A stretch of DNA of 17,189 nt, taken from assembly GCA_016793305.1 (NCBI GenBank), contig JAEUHU010000172.1:1-17189 (forward strand). The letters run 5' to 3'. The translations under genes and the position numbers were made by a program. Shown here in pieces: positions 6,967 to 14,436 of the stretch. Source of the stretch: Planctomycetota bacterium (GTDB lineage Bacteria > Planctomycetota > UBA1135 > UBA2386). The stretch's first letter is position 1. Each line of letters starts with the position of its first letter. Below the pieces are notes generated by a model. It saw nothing but the letters and a program-made list of their open reading frames with translations, had not been told where the DNA came from and searched no databases.

Positions 6967-7878
6967 TCAGCGAGCCGCTTCCTTCCCCGACTCCTTCACC
7001 AGCTCCTTGACGACCGGATTGCGCAGCACGCCGAGCTTCTCGACCTCGACCTCCATCACGTCGCCCTGCACCACCGGACCGACCCCTTCGGGCGTGCCCA
7101 TCGCGATCAGGTCGCCGGGCCGCAGCGTCGTGCATCGGGCCATCGCCACCAGCGCCTGCTCGATCGAGAACACCATGGCGCTGGTGCGCGCCTCCTGCTT
7201 CACGACGCCGTTCACGCGCATCGTGACGCGCAGGTCGCTCGGGTCGATCGCGTCGGCCGGCACCACGAACGGGCCGAACGGGCAGAACGTGTCCAGCGAC
7301 TTGCTGCGCAGCCACGGGTACTTCTGCTCGCGGTCCTGGCCCTGCAGCTTGCGGGCGGTGACGTCGTTCAGCACCGTGTAGCCGGCGACCAGGGCGCGGG
7401 CGCCGGCGGCGTCGACGTACTTGGCGCCGCGCTCGCCCGGATCGGCGAAGCCGAGCACCAGCGCCAGTTCGGCTTCGTGGTCGACGCGGGTGTCGAGCCA
7501 GTGCGGGATCACCACCGGGTCACCGTGGGCGACCAGCGTGTCCGGCAGCTTGGCGAAGAAGATCGGTTCGCTCGGCGCGTCGCTGCCGAACTCGCGCGCG
7601 TGCGCGACGTAGTTCTTGGCGAGGCACAGGATCTTGCCGGGTGCCGGCACCGGCCGCAGGAAGCGCGCGGGGGCCGGCATCGACGGCGCCGCCTTCATGC
7701 GGGTGGCGAGGTCCTGGGCCCGCAGGGCACCACGCGCCAGCAGCGCCTGCACGTCGAGCGGCCCGAGATCGCAGAAGCGTCCCGCAGCGGGATCGACGGC
7801 GCCGAGGTGCGCCGCGTCGCCGCGCGCGAAGCGGAACCACGCCGGCACCGCCGGCAGACCGGACGGGTCCGCACTCAT
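6967..7878 (-). CDS. Fumarylacetoacetate hydrolase (FAH) family protein
   Basis: A 303-residue member of the FAH family. These Mg2+/Mn2+ enzymes cleave or isomerise C-C bonds in beta-diketo acids (acylpyruvate hydrolases, oxaloacetate decarboxylases, hydroxyhepta-diene-dioate isomerases). The core signatures are all present: PGKILCLAKNYVAHAREFG (80-98), PIFFAKLPDTLVAHGDPV (105-122), metal-binding DHEAELALVLG (133-143, Glu135 and Glu137), GYTVLNDVTARKLQ (166-179), SKSLDTFCPFGPFVV (192-206) and GDLIAMGTPEGVGPV (255-269). The N-terminal 75 residues resemble the small leader domain of bacterial members. The ATG at 7876..7878 overlaps the upstream stop as ATGA; the open frame beyond it lies inside the neighbour. 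The exact substrate cannot be assigned. Its place between a secreted toroid protein and a glycosyltransferase is odd for aromatic catabolism. Confidence 0.93.
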   Translation of the reverse strand: MSADPSGLPAVPAWFRFARGDAAHLGAVDPAAGRFCDLGPLDVQALLARGALRAQDLATRMKAAPSMPAPARFLRPVPAPGKILCLAKNYVAHAREFGSDAPSEPIFFAKLPDTLVAHGDPVVIPHWLDTRVDHEAELALVLGFADPGERGAKYVDAAGARALVAGYTVLNDVTARKLQGQDREQKYPWLRSKSLDTFCPFGPFVVPADAIDPSDLRVTMRVNGVVKQEARTSAMVFSIEQALVAMARCTTLRPGDLIAMGTPEGVGPVVQGDVMEVEVEKLGVLRNPVVKELVKESGKEAAR

Positions 7879-9653
7879 CGGCAGCGCTCCAGGGCCGCCA
7901 TCGCGTAGCAGGTGCACAGGAACGGCAGGTTCTCCATCCAGCGGTCGTTCTTGCTGTTCACCCACGTGCCGTCGGGGCGCTGGATGCCCTCGAGGTGGCT
8001 GCGCAGCGCCTGCCGCCAGTCGACCTTGTCGACGCGCGAGCCGGCCCCTTCGCCAGACGGCACGTCGATCGTCGTCACCTGGGCCAGGTCGAGGGCCTGG
8101 GCCAGCACCATGTAGTAGTAGAACAAGCCCTGGAACTGCACTTTCTCGCCCATCGCCGGATCGGCGCCTGGATTGACCGCCAGCGTCCAGTTCTTGCGGA
8201 TCCAGTCGACCGCGGCGACCACGCGCGGATCACCAGCCGGCACGCCGCACAGCGTGTAGGCCTTCAGCAGCGCATAGGTCATCGAGCCGTAGCTGCGCGG
8301 CACCGCGGTGCCGTCGGGCTGCACCAGGTAGCCGGCGTTGCTGGTGCCCGGGTAGTAGGCGGCGCCGCCGTCGTCGCCGGGCCGCGCGTCGAGCATCGTG
8401 TCGCGCTGGTCGGGGTGCGGGACCTTGCCCTGGAAGTCGTTCACCGATTTCAGGTTCTGGGTCCGCTGCAGGAACACGAGCGCCTTCTGCAACGCCTCGT
8501 GGTCCTGCGGCAAGCCGGTCGCCCGCAGCGCTTCGAGTGCGAACTGCAGGTTGCTGAGGTCGCCGCGCTGGCTGCTGCCGTAGCCGATCGAGCCGTAGTC
8601 GCGGTCGCGCGGCTGGTAGTCGTTGCCTTCGGCATTCTGGAAGGCGAGCAGCGCGCGTTGCGCCTTCTGCAGGGCTGGCTGGACCGACGGGTCGCCCCAG
8701 CGCACCAAGGCTCCGATCACCACGCAGGTCGTGTAGTTGGCCTGCCGGTCGCCGAACGTGCCGTCTTCGTTCTGCCCCTGCAGCAGCCAGCGCGCCCCGA
8801 GGTCGACGATCCGTTGCTCCTCGCTGGAGCGCAGCGCCTTCGGCTTGGTCTGCAGCGCCCACACGCCGAAGCCGGTCATCGCCACGTCGGGGAACGACTG
8901 CTCGCCGACCTTCAGCTCGAACACGCCGTCCTTCTGCTGCTGCAGCAACCAGGCGAACGCCATCTGTTGGGCCTTGGACCACGTCGCCGCGTCGCCGGGA
9001 CTCGCCGCCTCGTCGAGCGCCAGGTTGGCGACCTGGCAGGCGACCAACTGCAACAGCGCCTCGGCGGCGTCGCCGAACGGCAGCTCGCCCTGGTTCGTCG
9101 ACCAAGCCTTGGCCTGCTCCAGGGCCTTGTTGCCGAGCTGTTGCGGGAACACGTCCGCGCGCACGTCGGCGAGCACCGCCGACACCCTGGCCTGGAAGCT
9201 CGGCGCCGCCGTGCCTGCGGCTGCCGTCCGGAGGTGCTGCTCGGCCGCTTCGATCTCGGCGGCGAACGTGCTGGCCTCGAGCGGCAGGTGTCGGAGCGCG
9301 TCGATCGTCCACGCGGTCGCCGTGGCATCGCCGAAGCCTCCGTCGGGCCGGCGGGCCCGGATCAGGTGTTCGACACTGCGCGTCACGATCGGCACGTCGC
9401 CCGGGTAGTAGTAACGGCGGTGGCACCGCGCGATCGCGGCGAGCGCCTTGGCGGTCGCCTCGACCGAGTCGCCGCCGAGTCCGGGCAGCTTCTGTTGGCG
9501 CGCGCTGCGCGTCATGGTGCCGATCAGCTCGTCGATCTCGGTCTTGAACAGGGCGCCCTTCTTGCGCACCGGCGGGCCCTGTTCCTGGGCCGTGGCGAAG
9601 CCGGGCGCCAAGGCCAGCAGGCAGAACAACGAACGCAGCGGACGTGGCACCAT
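7875..9653 (-). CDS. Secreted squalene-cyclase/prenyltransferase-like alpha-toroid protein
   Basis: A 592-residue protein starting at the ATG at 9651..9653, which opens a signal peptide (MVPRPLRSLFCLLALAPGFA, likely cut after TA at about residue 22). The mature part is helical, with repeated QW-like turns typical of the squalene cyclase/prenyltransferase alpha-alpha toroid: RRPDGGFGD (101-109), LLQQQKDGVFE (236-246), LLQGQNEDGTFGD (290-302), LLAFQNAEGNDY (335-346), DDGGAAYYPG and IQRPDGTWVN near the end. I cannot find the DXDD acid motif of true squalene-hopene cyclases or the zinc ligands of prenyltransferases. It is therefore more likely a binding or structural toroid than a hopanoid-making enzyme. 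It is first in an operon with the FAH-family and GT39-like genes (4-nt overlap, then 3-nt gap). No lipobox and no Shine-Dalgarno are visible. Confidence 0.85.
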   Translation of the reverse strand: MVPRPLRSLFCLLALAPGFATAQEQGPPVRKKGALFKTEIDELIGTMTRSARQQKLPGLGGDSVEATAKALAAIARCHRRYYYPGDVPIVTRSVEHLIRARRPDGGFGDATATAWTIDALRHLPLEASTFAAEIEAAEQHLRTAAAGTAAPSFQARVSAVLADVRADVFPQQLGNKALEQAKAWSTNQGELPFGDAAEALLQLVACQVANLALDEAASPGDAATWSKAQQMAFAWLLQQQKDGVFELKVGEQSFPDVAMTGFGVWALQTKPKALRSSEEQRIVDLGARWLLQGQNEDGTFGDRQANYTTCVVIGALVRWGDPSVQPALQKAQRALLAFQNAEGNDYQPRDRDYGSIGYGSSQRGDLSNLQFALEALRATGLPQDHEALQKALVFLQRTQNLKSVNDFQGKVPHPDQRDTMLDARPGDDGGAAYYPGTSNAGYLVQPDGTAVPRSYGSMTYALLKAYTLCGVPAGDPRVVAAVDWIRKNWTLAVNPGADPAMGEKVQFQGLFYYYMVLAQALDLAQVTTIDVPSGEGAGSRVDKVDWRQALRSHLEGIQRPDGTWVNSKNDRWMENLPFLCTCYAMAALERCR

Positions 9654-9660
9654 GGGCAGC

Positions 9661-9690
9661 AGGTTAGGGGTTGGAGGAAGGTCTGCGCAA
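9661..9690 (-). promoter_or_regulatory. Candidate promoter of the toroid/FAH/GT39 operon, leaderless spacing
   Basis: On the minus strand TTGCGC (9690..9685) and TAACCT (9666..9661) are 18 nt apart, and the -10 ends only 7 nt before the ATG at 9653. Transcription would therefore start at or next to the start codon. This fits the lack of a ribosome site. It lies in the 118-bp divergent gap with the GT2 gene. Confidence 0.4.
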
Positions 9691-9754
9691 ACGCTGGGCA
9701 ACCGACCGAGGTTCGCTCGGCCTTGCGCGCCGTAGCACCGGCGAGGGCCCGCGC

Positions 9755-9760
9755 TATCCT
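9755..9760 (+). promoter_or_regulatory. Candidate -10 element of the GT2/methyltransferase operon
   Basis: TATCCT in the context GCTATCCT ends 11 nt before the ATG at 9772, leaving room for a leader of only a few bases. The same hexamer sits 10 nt before the PpiD-like gene. No convincing -35 is seen. Confidence 0.35.
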
Positions 9761-9771
9761 TCTCGGCCCCC

Positions 9772-10521
9772 ATGTTCCGCAACCGGACCGTCTCGCTGGT
9801 GATCCCCGCCTACAACGAGGAGGAGACGATCGCCCAGGTGGTCGAGGAGTTCCGCCAGGAACCGCACCTCGACGAGATCGTCGTGGTCGACAACAACTGC
9901 AAGGACCGCACGGCGGAGCTGGCGGCGAAGGCGGGTGCTCGGGTCGTGGCCGAGAGCCGCCCCGGCTACGGTTCGGCCCTGCTGGCCGGCATGGACGCCG
10001 CCAAGGGCGAGCTGCTGGTGCTGGTCGAGGCCGACGGCAGCTTCCGCGCGCGCGACGTCGTCAAGCTGCTGGTCTACCTCGACGACGCCGACATGGTGAT
10101 GGGCACGCGCACCACCCGACAGATGGTCGAGCAGGGCGCCAACATGCGCTTCCTGCTGCGCTGGGGGAACGTGTTCATGGCGAAGTTCCTGCAGCTCTGC
10201 TGGCTGCGGCCGGCGGAGCCGCGCTTCACCGACGTCGGCTGCACGTTCCGAGCCCTGGCCCGAGCCACCTTCGAGCGCATCCGTCCGCGGCTGCGGCAGA
10301 CCGGCCCGGCGTTCTCGCCCGAGATGATGTGTGCAGCCTTGCAGGAGCGTTGCCGCGTGCTCGAGGTGCCGGTCAGTTACTGCCGTCGCATGGGCGGATC
10401 GTCGAAGCACAGCGACACGTTCGCCCGCCAGGCGCGCACCGCCTGGAAGATGTTCAAGACCATCTGCCGAAAGCGCTTCCTGGAACGGAGCAGGCCGGTC
10501 GGCAAGCCGGCCGCGTCCTGA
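9772..10521 (+). CDS. Family 2 glycosyltransferase (dolichol-phosphate-mannose-synthase-like)
   Basis: A soluble 249-residue GT-A fold glycosyltransferase. Landmarks are the N-terminal SLVIPAYNEEETIAQVVEEF (8-27) for nucleotide-sugar binding, DEIVVVDNNCKDRTAELA (34-51), RPGYGSALLAGM (63-74), the metal-binding VEADGSF (85-91) in place of the common DADGQ, and FTDVGCTFRALAR (152-164), as in polyprenyl-phosphate glycosyltransferases of the DPM1/DPG group. The C-terminus is basic (KMFKTICRKRFLERSRP) and lacks clear membrane helices, so it is probably peripheral. It would make a polyprenyl-phosphate sugar or extend an envelope glycan. It is followed after 15 nt by a methyltransferase gene, probably in one operon, and diverges from the toroid/FAH/GT39 operon. 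The start leaves the first strand directly after MFRNRTV. Confidence 0.92.
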   Translation: MFRNRTVSLVIPAYNEEETIAQVVEEFRQEPHLDEIVVVDNNCKDRTAELAAKAGARVVAESRPGYGSALLAGMDAAKGELLVLVEADGSFRARDVVKLLVYLDDADMVMGTRTTRQMVEQGANMRFLLRWGNVFMAKFLQLCWLRPAEPRFTDVGCTFRALARATFERIRPRLRQTGPAFSPEMMCAALQERCRVLEVPVSYCRRMGGSSKHSDTFARQARTAWKMFKTICRKRFLERSRPVGKPAAS

Positions 10522-10536
10522 CCGCCCGCACCCCGC

Positions 10537-11481
10537 ATGCAAACTCCCAGCACTGGGCTGAAGCACGAAGTGTCAACAGAGGCGGCAGCACGGCTCGCCG
10601 AGGTCCGCGCGTGCCAGCTGTGCGGCAGCGCGGAGCGCACGACGAACTTCCAGGACGGACCGTTCCAGGTCGTGACGTGTCGCAAGTGCGACCTCGTCTA
10701 CGTGACGCCGCGCCTGCAGGGCGAAGCACTCGCCGCCGTCTACGACGAGGGCTACTGGAAGAGCGCCGATCCGAAGCGGCGCGGCTACGCCGACTATGCC
10801 CGCGAAGCGGACCTCTACCTGAAGACCTTCCGACGCCGCATGGCGTTGGTGTCGCGCTGGCTGCCGGCGCGGGCGCGGGTGCTCGACGTAGGTTGTGCCG
10901 CTGGCTACTTCCTGCGCGTGTTGCAGGAACACGGCCACGACGTGCACGGCGTCGAGCTTTCGAAGGCGATCGCCGTCGAGGCGATCAAGGCGCTCGGCGA
11001 GGCCCGCGTGCACATCGGCACGCTCGACGACGCGGTCGCGGCGATGGACTACCGCCCGCAGTCGTTCGACCTCGTGACGATGTGGGACGTCGTCGAGCAC
11101 ATCCCCGAACCGCAGCAGGTGCTCCGGCGCGTGCGCGAGCTGGTCAAGCCGGGCGGCCGCTTCCTGCTCGAGACCCAGAACGTCGCCTCGCGCTGGGCGC
11201 GACTGCTCGGGCGCCGGTGGCACCACTACAAGCACGACGAGCACCTCTACCACTTCACGCCGGCGACCATCCGTCGACTGCTCGACGACTGCGGTTTCCG
11301 GGTGCTCGACCTCGGCTCGGCCTACGCGGGCAAGTACGTGTCGTTCGGCTTCCTCGCCGAACGCGCCGGCCGCCTCGGCCGCATTCCGGGCCTGCTCGCG
11401 ATGCCGCTCGTACTGCTGCGCCGTTGCAACCTCTACGTCAACCCGTTCGACGAGATGATCGTCGTGGCCGAACCGACCTGA
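10537..11481 (+). CDS. Class I SAM-dependent methyltransferase with N-terminal zinc-ribbon motif
   Basis: A 314-residue protein. The N-terminus has two CXXC pairs, CQLC (26-29) and CRKC (48-51), flanked by the DLVYVTPRL pattern that commonly heads sugar and cell-surface methyltransferases. After a YDEGYWKSADP linker comes the Rossmann methyltransferase core. Motif I is VLDVGCAAGYFLRVL (115-129), the acidic residue closing strand 2 is Glu140 (HGVELSKAIA), and motif IV is LVTMWDVVEHIPEP (179-192). Post-motif KPGGRFLLETQN follows, and the C-terminal HLYHFTPATIRRLL is typical of Methyltransf_11/23 members acting on glycans or quinone-like substrates. The substrate is unknown; operon linkage with the GT2 gene suggests modification of a surface polysaccharide or glycolipid. 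The start precedes a 25-residue polar tail; a later start is possible. Confidence 0.9.
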   Translation: MQTPSTGLKHEVSTEAAARLAEVRACQLCGSAERTTNFQDGPFQVVTCRKCDLVYVTPRLQGEALAAVYDEGYWKSADPKRRGYADYAREADLYLKTFRRRMALVSRWLPARARVLDVGCAAGYFLRVLQEHGHDVHGVELSKAIAVEAIKALGEARVHIGTLDDAVAAMDYRPQSFDLVTMWDVVEHIPEPQQVLRRVRELVKPGGRFLLETQNVASRWARLLGRRWHHYKHDEHLYHFTPATIRRLLDDCGFRVLDLGSAYAGKYVSFGFLAERAGRLGRIPGLLAMPLVLLRRCNLYVNPFDEMIVVAEPT

Positions 11482-11515
11482 GAGCCCGAGAAGAGATCAG
11501 GCTACGGGCTCTCAG
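11478..11515 (+). terminator. Hairpin at the end of the GT2/methyltransferase operon
   Basis: A perfect 11-bp inverted repeat, CTGAGAGCCCG (11478..11488) and CGGGCTCTCAG (11505..11515), encloses a 16-nt loop and includes the methyltransferase stop codon. No T run follows, so termination would be of the U-poor kind or Rho-assisted. Confidence 0.6.
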
Positions 11516-11526
11516 CATCATGCTTG

Positions 11527-11546
11527 GCGGCTGCCTTCGCAGCCGC
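11527..11546. terminator. Strong tetraloop hairpin between convergent genes
   Basis: GCGGCTGC (11527..11534), loop CTTC, GCAGCCGC (11539..11546): a perfect 8-bp GC-rich stem. Two weaker hairpins follow, GCTGAG/CTCAGC (11547..11576) and GGCCGG/CCGGCC (11581..11606). The whole gap 11482..11608 between the convergent methyltransferase and PpiD-like genes is therefore stacked with stem-loops and may terminate both strands. Confidence 0.5.
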
Positions 11547-11608
11547 GCTGAGGCTTCGAGAGGCCTCTCTCTCAGCCTGAGGCCGGGCAGCGGCGCCCGA
11601 CCGGCCGA

Positions 11609-14038
11609 TCACTTGCCCTTCGGGTCCGTCTCCGTCCCGACGACCCGCTGTTCACCACCGAGTGGCTTCCAGCGGTAGCGCTGCTCCAAGGCCGCGATCG
11701 CGAACGCCTGCACGTAGGCCTTGGCGACCTGGTCGACCTCGAACGAGGCGCCCCCGCCTCCCAGGCGCAGGCTCTCGAACTCGCGCCAGGTCAGGTCGCC
11801 GACCTGCAGCGGCTCGACCTTCGTGCAGACCGCTACGTGGTAGCGGCTGTTGGCCGCGTCGAACAGCAACGGCGTCGCTTCGCCCTGCTTCAGCCTCGAC
11901 TGGCTCTGGAACAGGTAGACGACCGTCGGATCGAACGCCTTGGTGAAGCGCGGCCGCGACGAGAGCTTGCGTGGGTACGCCGGCAACTCGGTCACGGTGA
12001 AGCCAGCCTCCTCGGCCGCGCCAGCGAGCACTTCGCCGTAGACCTTGCGGACCTCGTCGGCGATCTCGCGCTCGACCAGCTTCTCGACCTCCTTCTCGAA
12101 CGCCTCCCGCCGCTTGTCCTTGGTGTCGAGCTGCGCCTTGCAGGTGTCGAACTTCCGCTGGTACTCGGCGCGTGGGAGAGCACCCAGGTCGGGGGTCGCC
12201 AGCATCGCCTGCGCCGAGGCGAGGTCCGCCTCGAGCTTCTTCAACCAGGCGTCGTACTTCTCTGCGACCCGCTCCGGACGCTTGCCCTCGAGCTCGGCGA
12301 CCTTGTCCTTCAGCTTCTCCTTGCCCAGACGCAGCAGCGCGTCCTCCATCACCTTCTTCTTCTCGTCGGCCTGCTTCTTGGCCGTCTCGGCGAAGTAGGC
12401 GCCGGAGACCAGCGGCTGCAGCTTGTCCCAAGCCTTCAGCGGCTTGCTGTCGAGCTCGGCAGCCTGCAGCAGGAACACGCCCTTCCTGGCGCGACCGACG
12501 AAGCTGCCGAGCTCGCCAGCACTCTGGAACGCGATCGAGCGCGCCGCCATCGGCCAGTTGCCGAGGCCCACACCACACGCGTCCAGGTCGACCAGCTGCT
12601 CGCCGTTCCGCAGCTCGGTCGTGCTCTTCACGACGAAGCCCTGCTTGTCCTTGGTCAGCTCGGCGAACACTCCCGGGAAGTCGAACTTGGCGCGCGCGAC
12701 CCGCAGCGCCTCCTCGGCCGCCCCGACCTGCAGCTTCTTGTTGGCCAGCGCCGCCTCGGCCGTGGCGAGGTCGTCGCGCAACTTCTGCACCGCCGCCCGC
12801 ATCGTCTCGACCTCGGCCTTCAGTGCCGCGTCGTCCGGAGTCAGGATCAACTGCTTGTCCTTCGGACCGATCTCGACCTCCTTGGTCGCCACCGCGGCAC
12901 CCAGCTCGCTGACGACGGTCTGCTGCGTGGCGGCTTCGGTCTGGGTGCGCTGCAGCTCCTCGGAGGGAGCCTTGAGCGCTTCCACCTGCTTCTCCCGGAC
13001 CCGGCCGAGCAGCTGGTTCATGACGTGCTCGGCCTGCACGAGGCGCGTCAGCTCCTGCTTGACCGTCTCGTCCTCGAACGGCTTCCACTCCTCCTTGCCT
13101 TCGATCTTGTAGCGCTCGTTCTTCTCCTGCTCGTAGTAGTTGCGCAGCTGGTCCTCGGTGATCGCCAGATCCTTCAGCAGGTCGGCCTGCCACTGCTCCG
13201 GCGAGAACTCGGCGAGCAGCAGCGCCCCGAAGTGCAGCTTCGCCTGCGGCAGGTCGTAGGCCTGCATCGCTTGCTTCTCGTTGTCCGACTTGGCATCGAA
13301 CCAAGCGCGCAACTCGGCCTCGCCGAGCGTCGAGGCCTTCGCCAGATCCTGCTCGAGCTTCTTCTGGTCGAAGGTCGCGACGCGCAGGGTGATCTTCTCC
13401 TGGTCGGCGACCGCCCAGTTCAGCACCTGGGCATCGGACGTGTCGAGGCCGAGCGTCTGCAGCTTGACGTAGTTGCCGATCCGCATGGCCTCGGCCATCA
13501 GCTCGCGGTAGCTCGCCAACGACGGCTGGCCGAGCATCAGAGCCAAGCGCTCGCGACTCGGCGCGTTCAGCGCTTCGCGGAAGGAGTCGATCGCACGGTC
13601 GACTTCGATCCGCGAGACCTCGTGTCCCTCGGCGATGGCGACCCGCCGCAGGATCGCGAACGCCGACGACATCTCGGAGGCTCCGAAGCGGGTGTCGGCC
13701 AACGGCGGCAACACGGTCATCGGCACCACCGGCACGGGACGCGCGGACAGCGCGTTCTCGAGCCGACCGGCGACCTCGTAGTCCTCGTCGAGCAACTGCA
13801 CGGTCTTGCCGTGCACCTCGACGGTGCCGCGCGGCTTGCGCGGGTCGAACAGGGCGCCGACACCCGAGATCATCGACCCGGTGATCGAGAAGGTCAGCAG
13901 CGTGAACAGACCGGCCGAGTAGAGCAGCTTCTTCTGGTGTCGGCGGAAGAAGCCGTAGACGCCCGAGTGCTCGTCATAGAGCTCGTGCGTCGGGCTGGTG
14001 GCGGGACTGTTGGGCGTCGGAGCCGGGTGGTTCGACAT
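11609..14038 (-). CDS. Large membrane-anchored PpiD/SurA-N-like periplasmic protein
   Basis: An 809-residue protein with PpiD-like topology. A short polar cytoplasmic N-terminus and basic FFRRHQKK precede one membrane helix (about residues 38-63), followed by a long exported part. Early in this part is a SurA_N-like helical region (IDSFREALNAPSRERLALML, then SYRELMAEAMRIGNYVKLQ, then TLGEAELRAWFDAKSDNEKQ). A second, similar unit follows (ITEDQLRNYYEQEKNERYKI, then WKPFEDETVKQELTRLVQAE). A central heptad-like coiled coil of about 85 residues begins near residue 365 and is rich in Ala, Glu and Lys. A second Lys/Glu-rich coiled coil begins after about residue 540. I see no convincing parvulin active site, so it is more likely a chaperone than a proline isomerase. 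The start is the ATG at 14036..14038, without Shine-Dalgarno. Confidence 0.75.
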   Translation of the reverse strand: MSNHPAPTPNSPATSPTHELYDEHSGVYGFFRRHQKKLLYSAGLFTLLTFSITGSMISGVGALFDPRKPRGTVEVHGKTVQLLDEDYEVAGRLENALSARPVPVVPMTVLPPLADTRFGASEMSSAFAILRRVAIAEGHEVSRIEVDRAIDSFREALNAPSRERLALMLGQPSLASYRELMAEAMRIGNYVKLQTLGLDTSDAQVLNWAVADQEKITLRVATFDQKKLEQDLAKASTLGEAELRAWFDAKSDNEKQAMQAYDLPQAKLHFGALLLAEFSPEQWQADLLKDLAITEDQLRNYYEQEKNERYKIEGKEEWKPFEDETVKQELTRLVQAEHVMNQLLGRVREKQVEALKAPSEELQRTQTEAATQQTVVSELGAAVATKEVEIGPKDKQLILTPDDAALKAEVETMRAAVQKLRDDLATAEAALANKKLQVGAAEEALRVARAKFDFPGVFAELTKDKQGFVVKSTTELRNGEQLVDLDACGVGLGNWPMAARSIAFQSAGELGSFVGRARKGVFLLQAAELDSKPLKAWDKLQPLVSGAYFAETAKKQADEKKKVMEDALLRLGKEKLKDKVAELEGKRPERVAEKYDAWLKKLEADLASAQAMLATPDLGALPRAEYQRKFDTCKAQLDTKDKRREAFEKEVEKLVEREIADEVRKVYGEVLAGAAEEAGFTVTELPAYPRKLSSRPRFTKAFDPTVVYLFQSQSRLKQGEATPLLFDAANSRYHVAVCTKVEPLQVGDLTWREFESLRLGGGGASFEVDQVAKAYVQAFAIAALEQRYRWKPLGGEQRVVGTETDPKGK

Positions 14039-14048
14039 GGGGAGTCGC

Positions 14049-14054
14049 AGGATA
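14049..14054 (-). promoter_or_regulatory. Candidate -10 element of the PpiD-like gene
   Basis: TATCCT on the minus strand ends 10 nt before the ATG at 14038. The same hexamer at almost the same distance occurs before the GT2 gene. A perfect 12-bp palindrome, TTCGAGCTCGAA, lies 40 bp further upstream (14094..14105). Confidence 0.35.
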
Positions 14055-14150
14055 CTGGGCAGCTGGCTCTTGGTCGGCCAGGCAGTTCGTAAGTTCGAGC
14101 TCGAATCGGGAGCGGAATGGAACGGGGAACGGGGCAGCGCAGGCGGACCG

Positions 14151-14405
14151 TCAGCGCTCCACCGCGGCGATGGCTTCGGCGGAGAGCAGGATGGGGATCC
14201 CCTCCTGCACGGGATAGAGCCACGCGCCGTCCTTGGTCACCAAGGCGCCCTGGCACGGCACCGTGACCGTGGTACCGGCTCGCGTGCGCACCCCGCCTTG
14301 GCCGATCGCGGCGTTCAAGGCCTGGAGTTCCGCCGACGATGCCTCACGCAGCGGTTGCCTGGAAGCAGGACAGACGAGCATGGCCAGGAACTTCGGATCG
14401 ATCAT
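14151..14405 (-). CDS. Trm112 family protein
   Basis: An 84-residue protein of the Trm112/UPF0434 family, small partners that activate RNA- or protein-modifying methyltransferases in eukaryotes and archaea and occur as short zinc-ribbon proteins in bacteria. The pattern is that of the longer bacterial form: FLAMLVCPASRQPLREA (6-22), a middle LQALNAAIGQGGVRTRAG, and the conserved end LVTKDGAWLYPVQEGIPILL (55-74). Only one cysteine of the usual CPXC pair is kept (CPAS); another Cys is at VPCQ (49-52), so zinc binding is doubtful. The start ATG at 14403..14405 lies 31 nt after the 3' end of tRNA-Lys on the same strand, so the two may be co-transcribed. The 112-bp gap to the PpiD-like gene holds that gene's promoter. 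Confidence 0.9.
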   Translation of the reverse strand: MIDPKFLAMLVCPASRQPLREASSAELQALNAAIGQGGVRTRAGTTVTVPCQGALVTKDGAWLYPVQEGIPILLSAEAIAAVER

Positions 14406-14436
14406 CAGGGCACCGCAATCGGACAGGAGCCGGCGA

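Noticed and set aside
5704..7908. Open plus-strand frame of about 730 codons
   Set aside because: It is antisense to the FAH and GT39 genes, which have strong family motifs. Its product is rich in His, Arg and Gln with no recognisable domain.
7641..11678. Very long open plus-strand frame (over 1300 codons)
   Set aside because: It is Arg/Ala/Pro-rich, crosses the toroid gene antisense and the GT2 and methyltransferase genes in another frame, and shows no family motif. It is an artefact of stop-poor GC-rich DNA.
11837..14092. Open plus-strand frame of about 750 codons
   Set aside because: It is the antisense of the PpiD-like gene. Its Leu/Arg-rich composition mirrors the Lys/Glu/Gln codons of the real gene.
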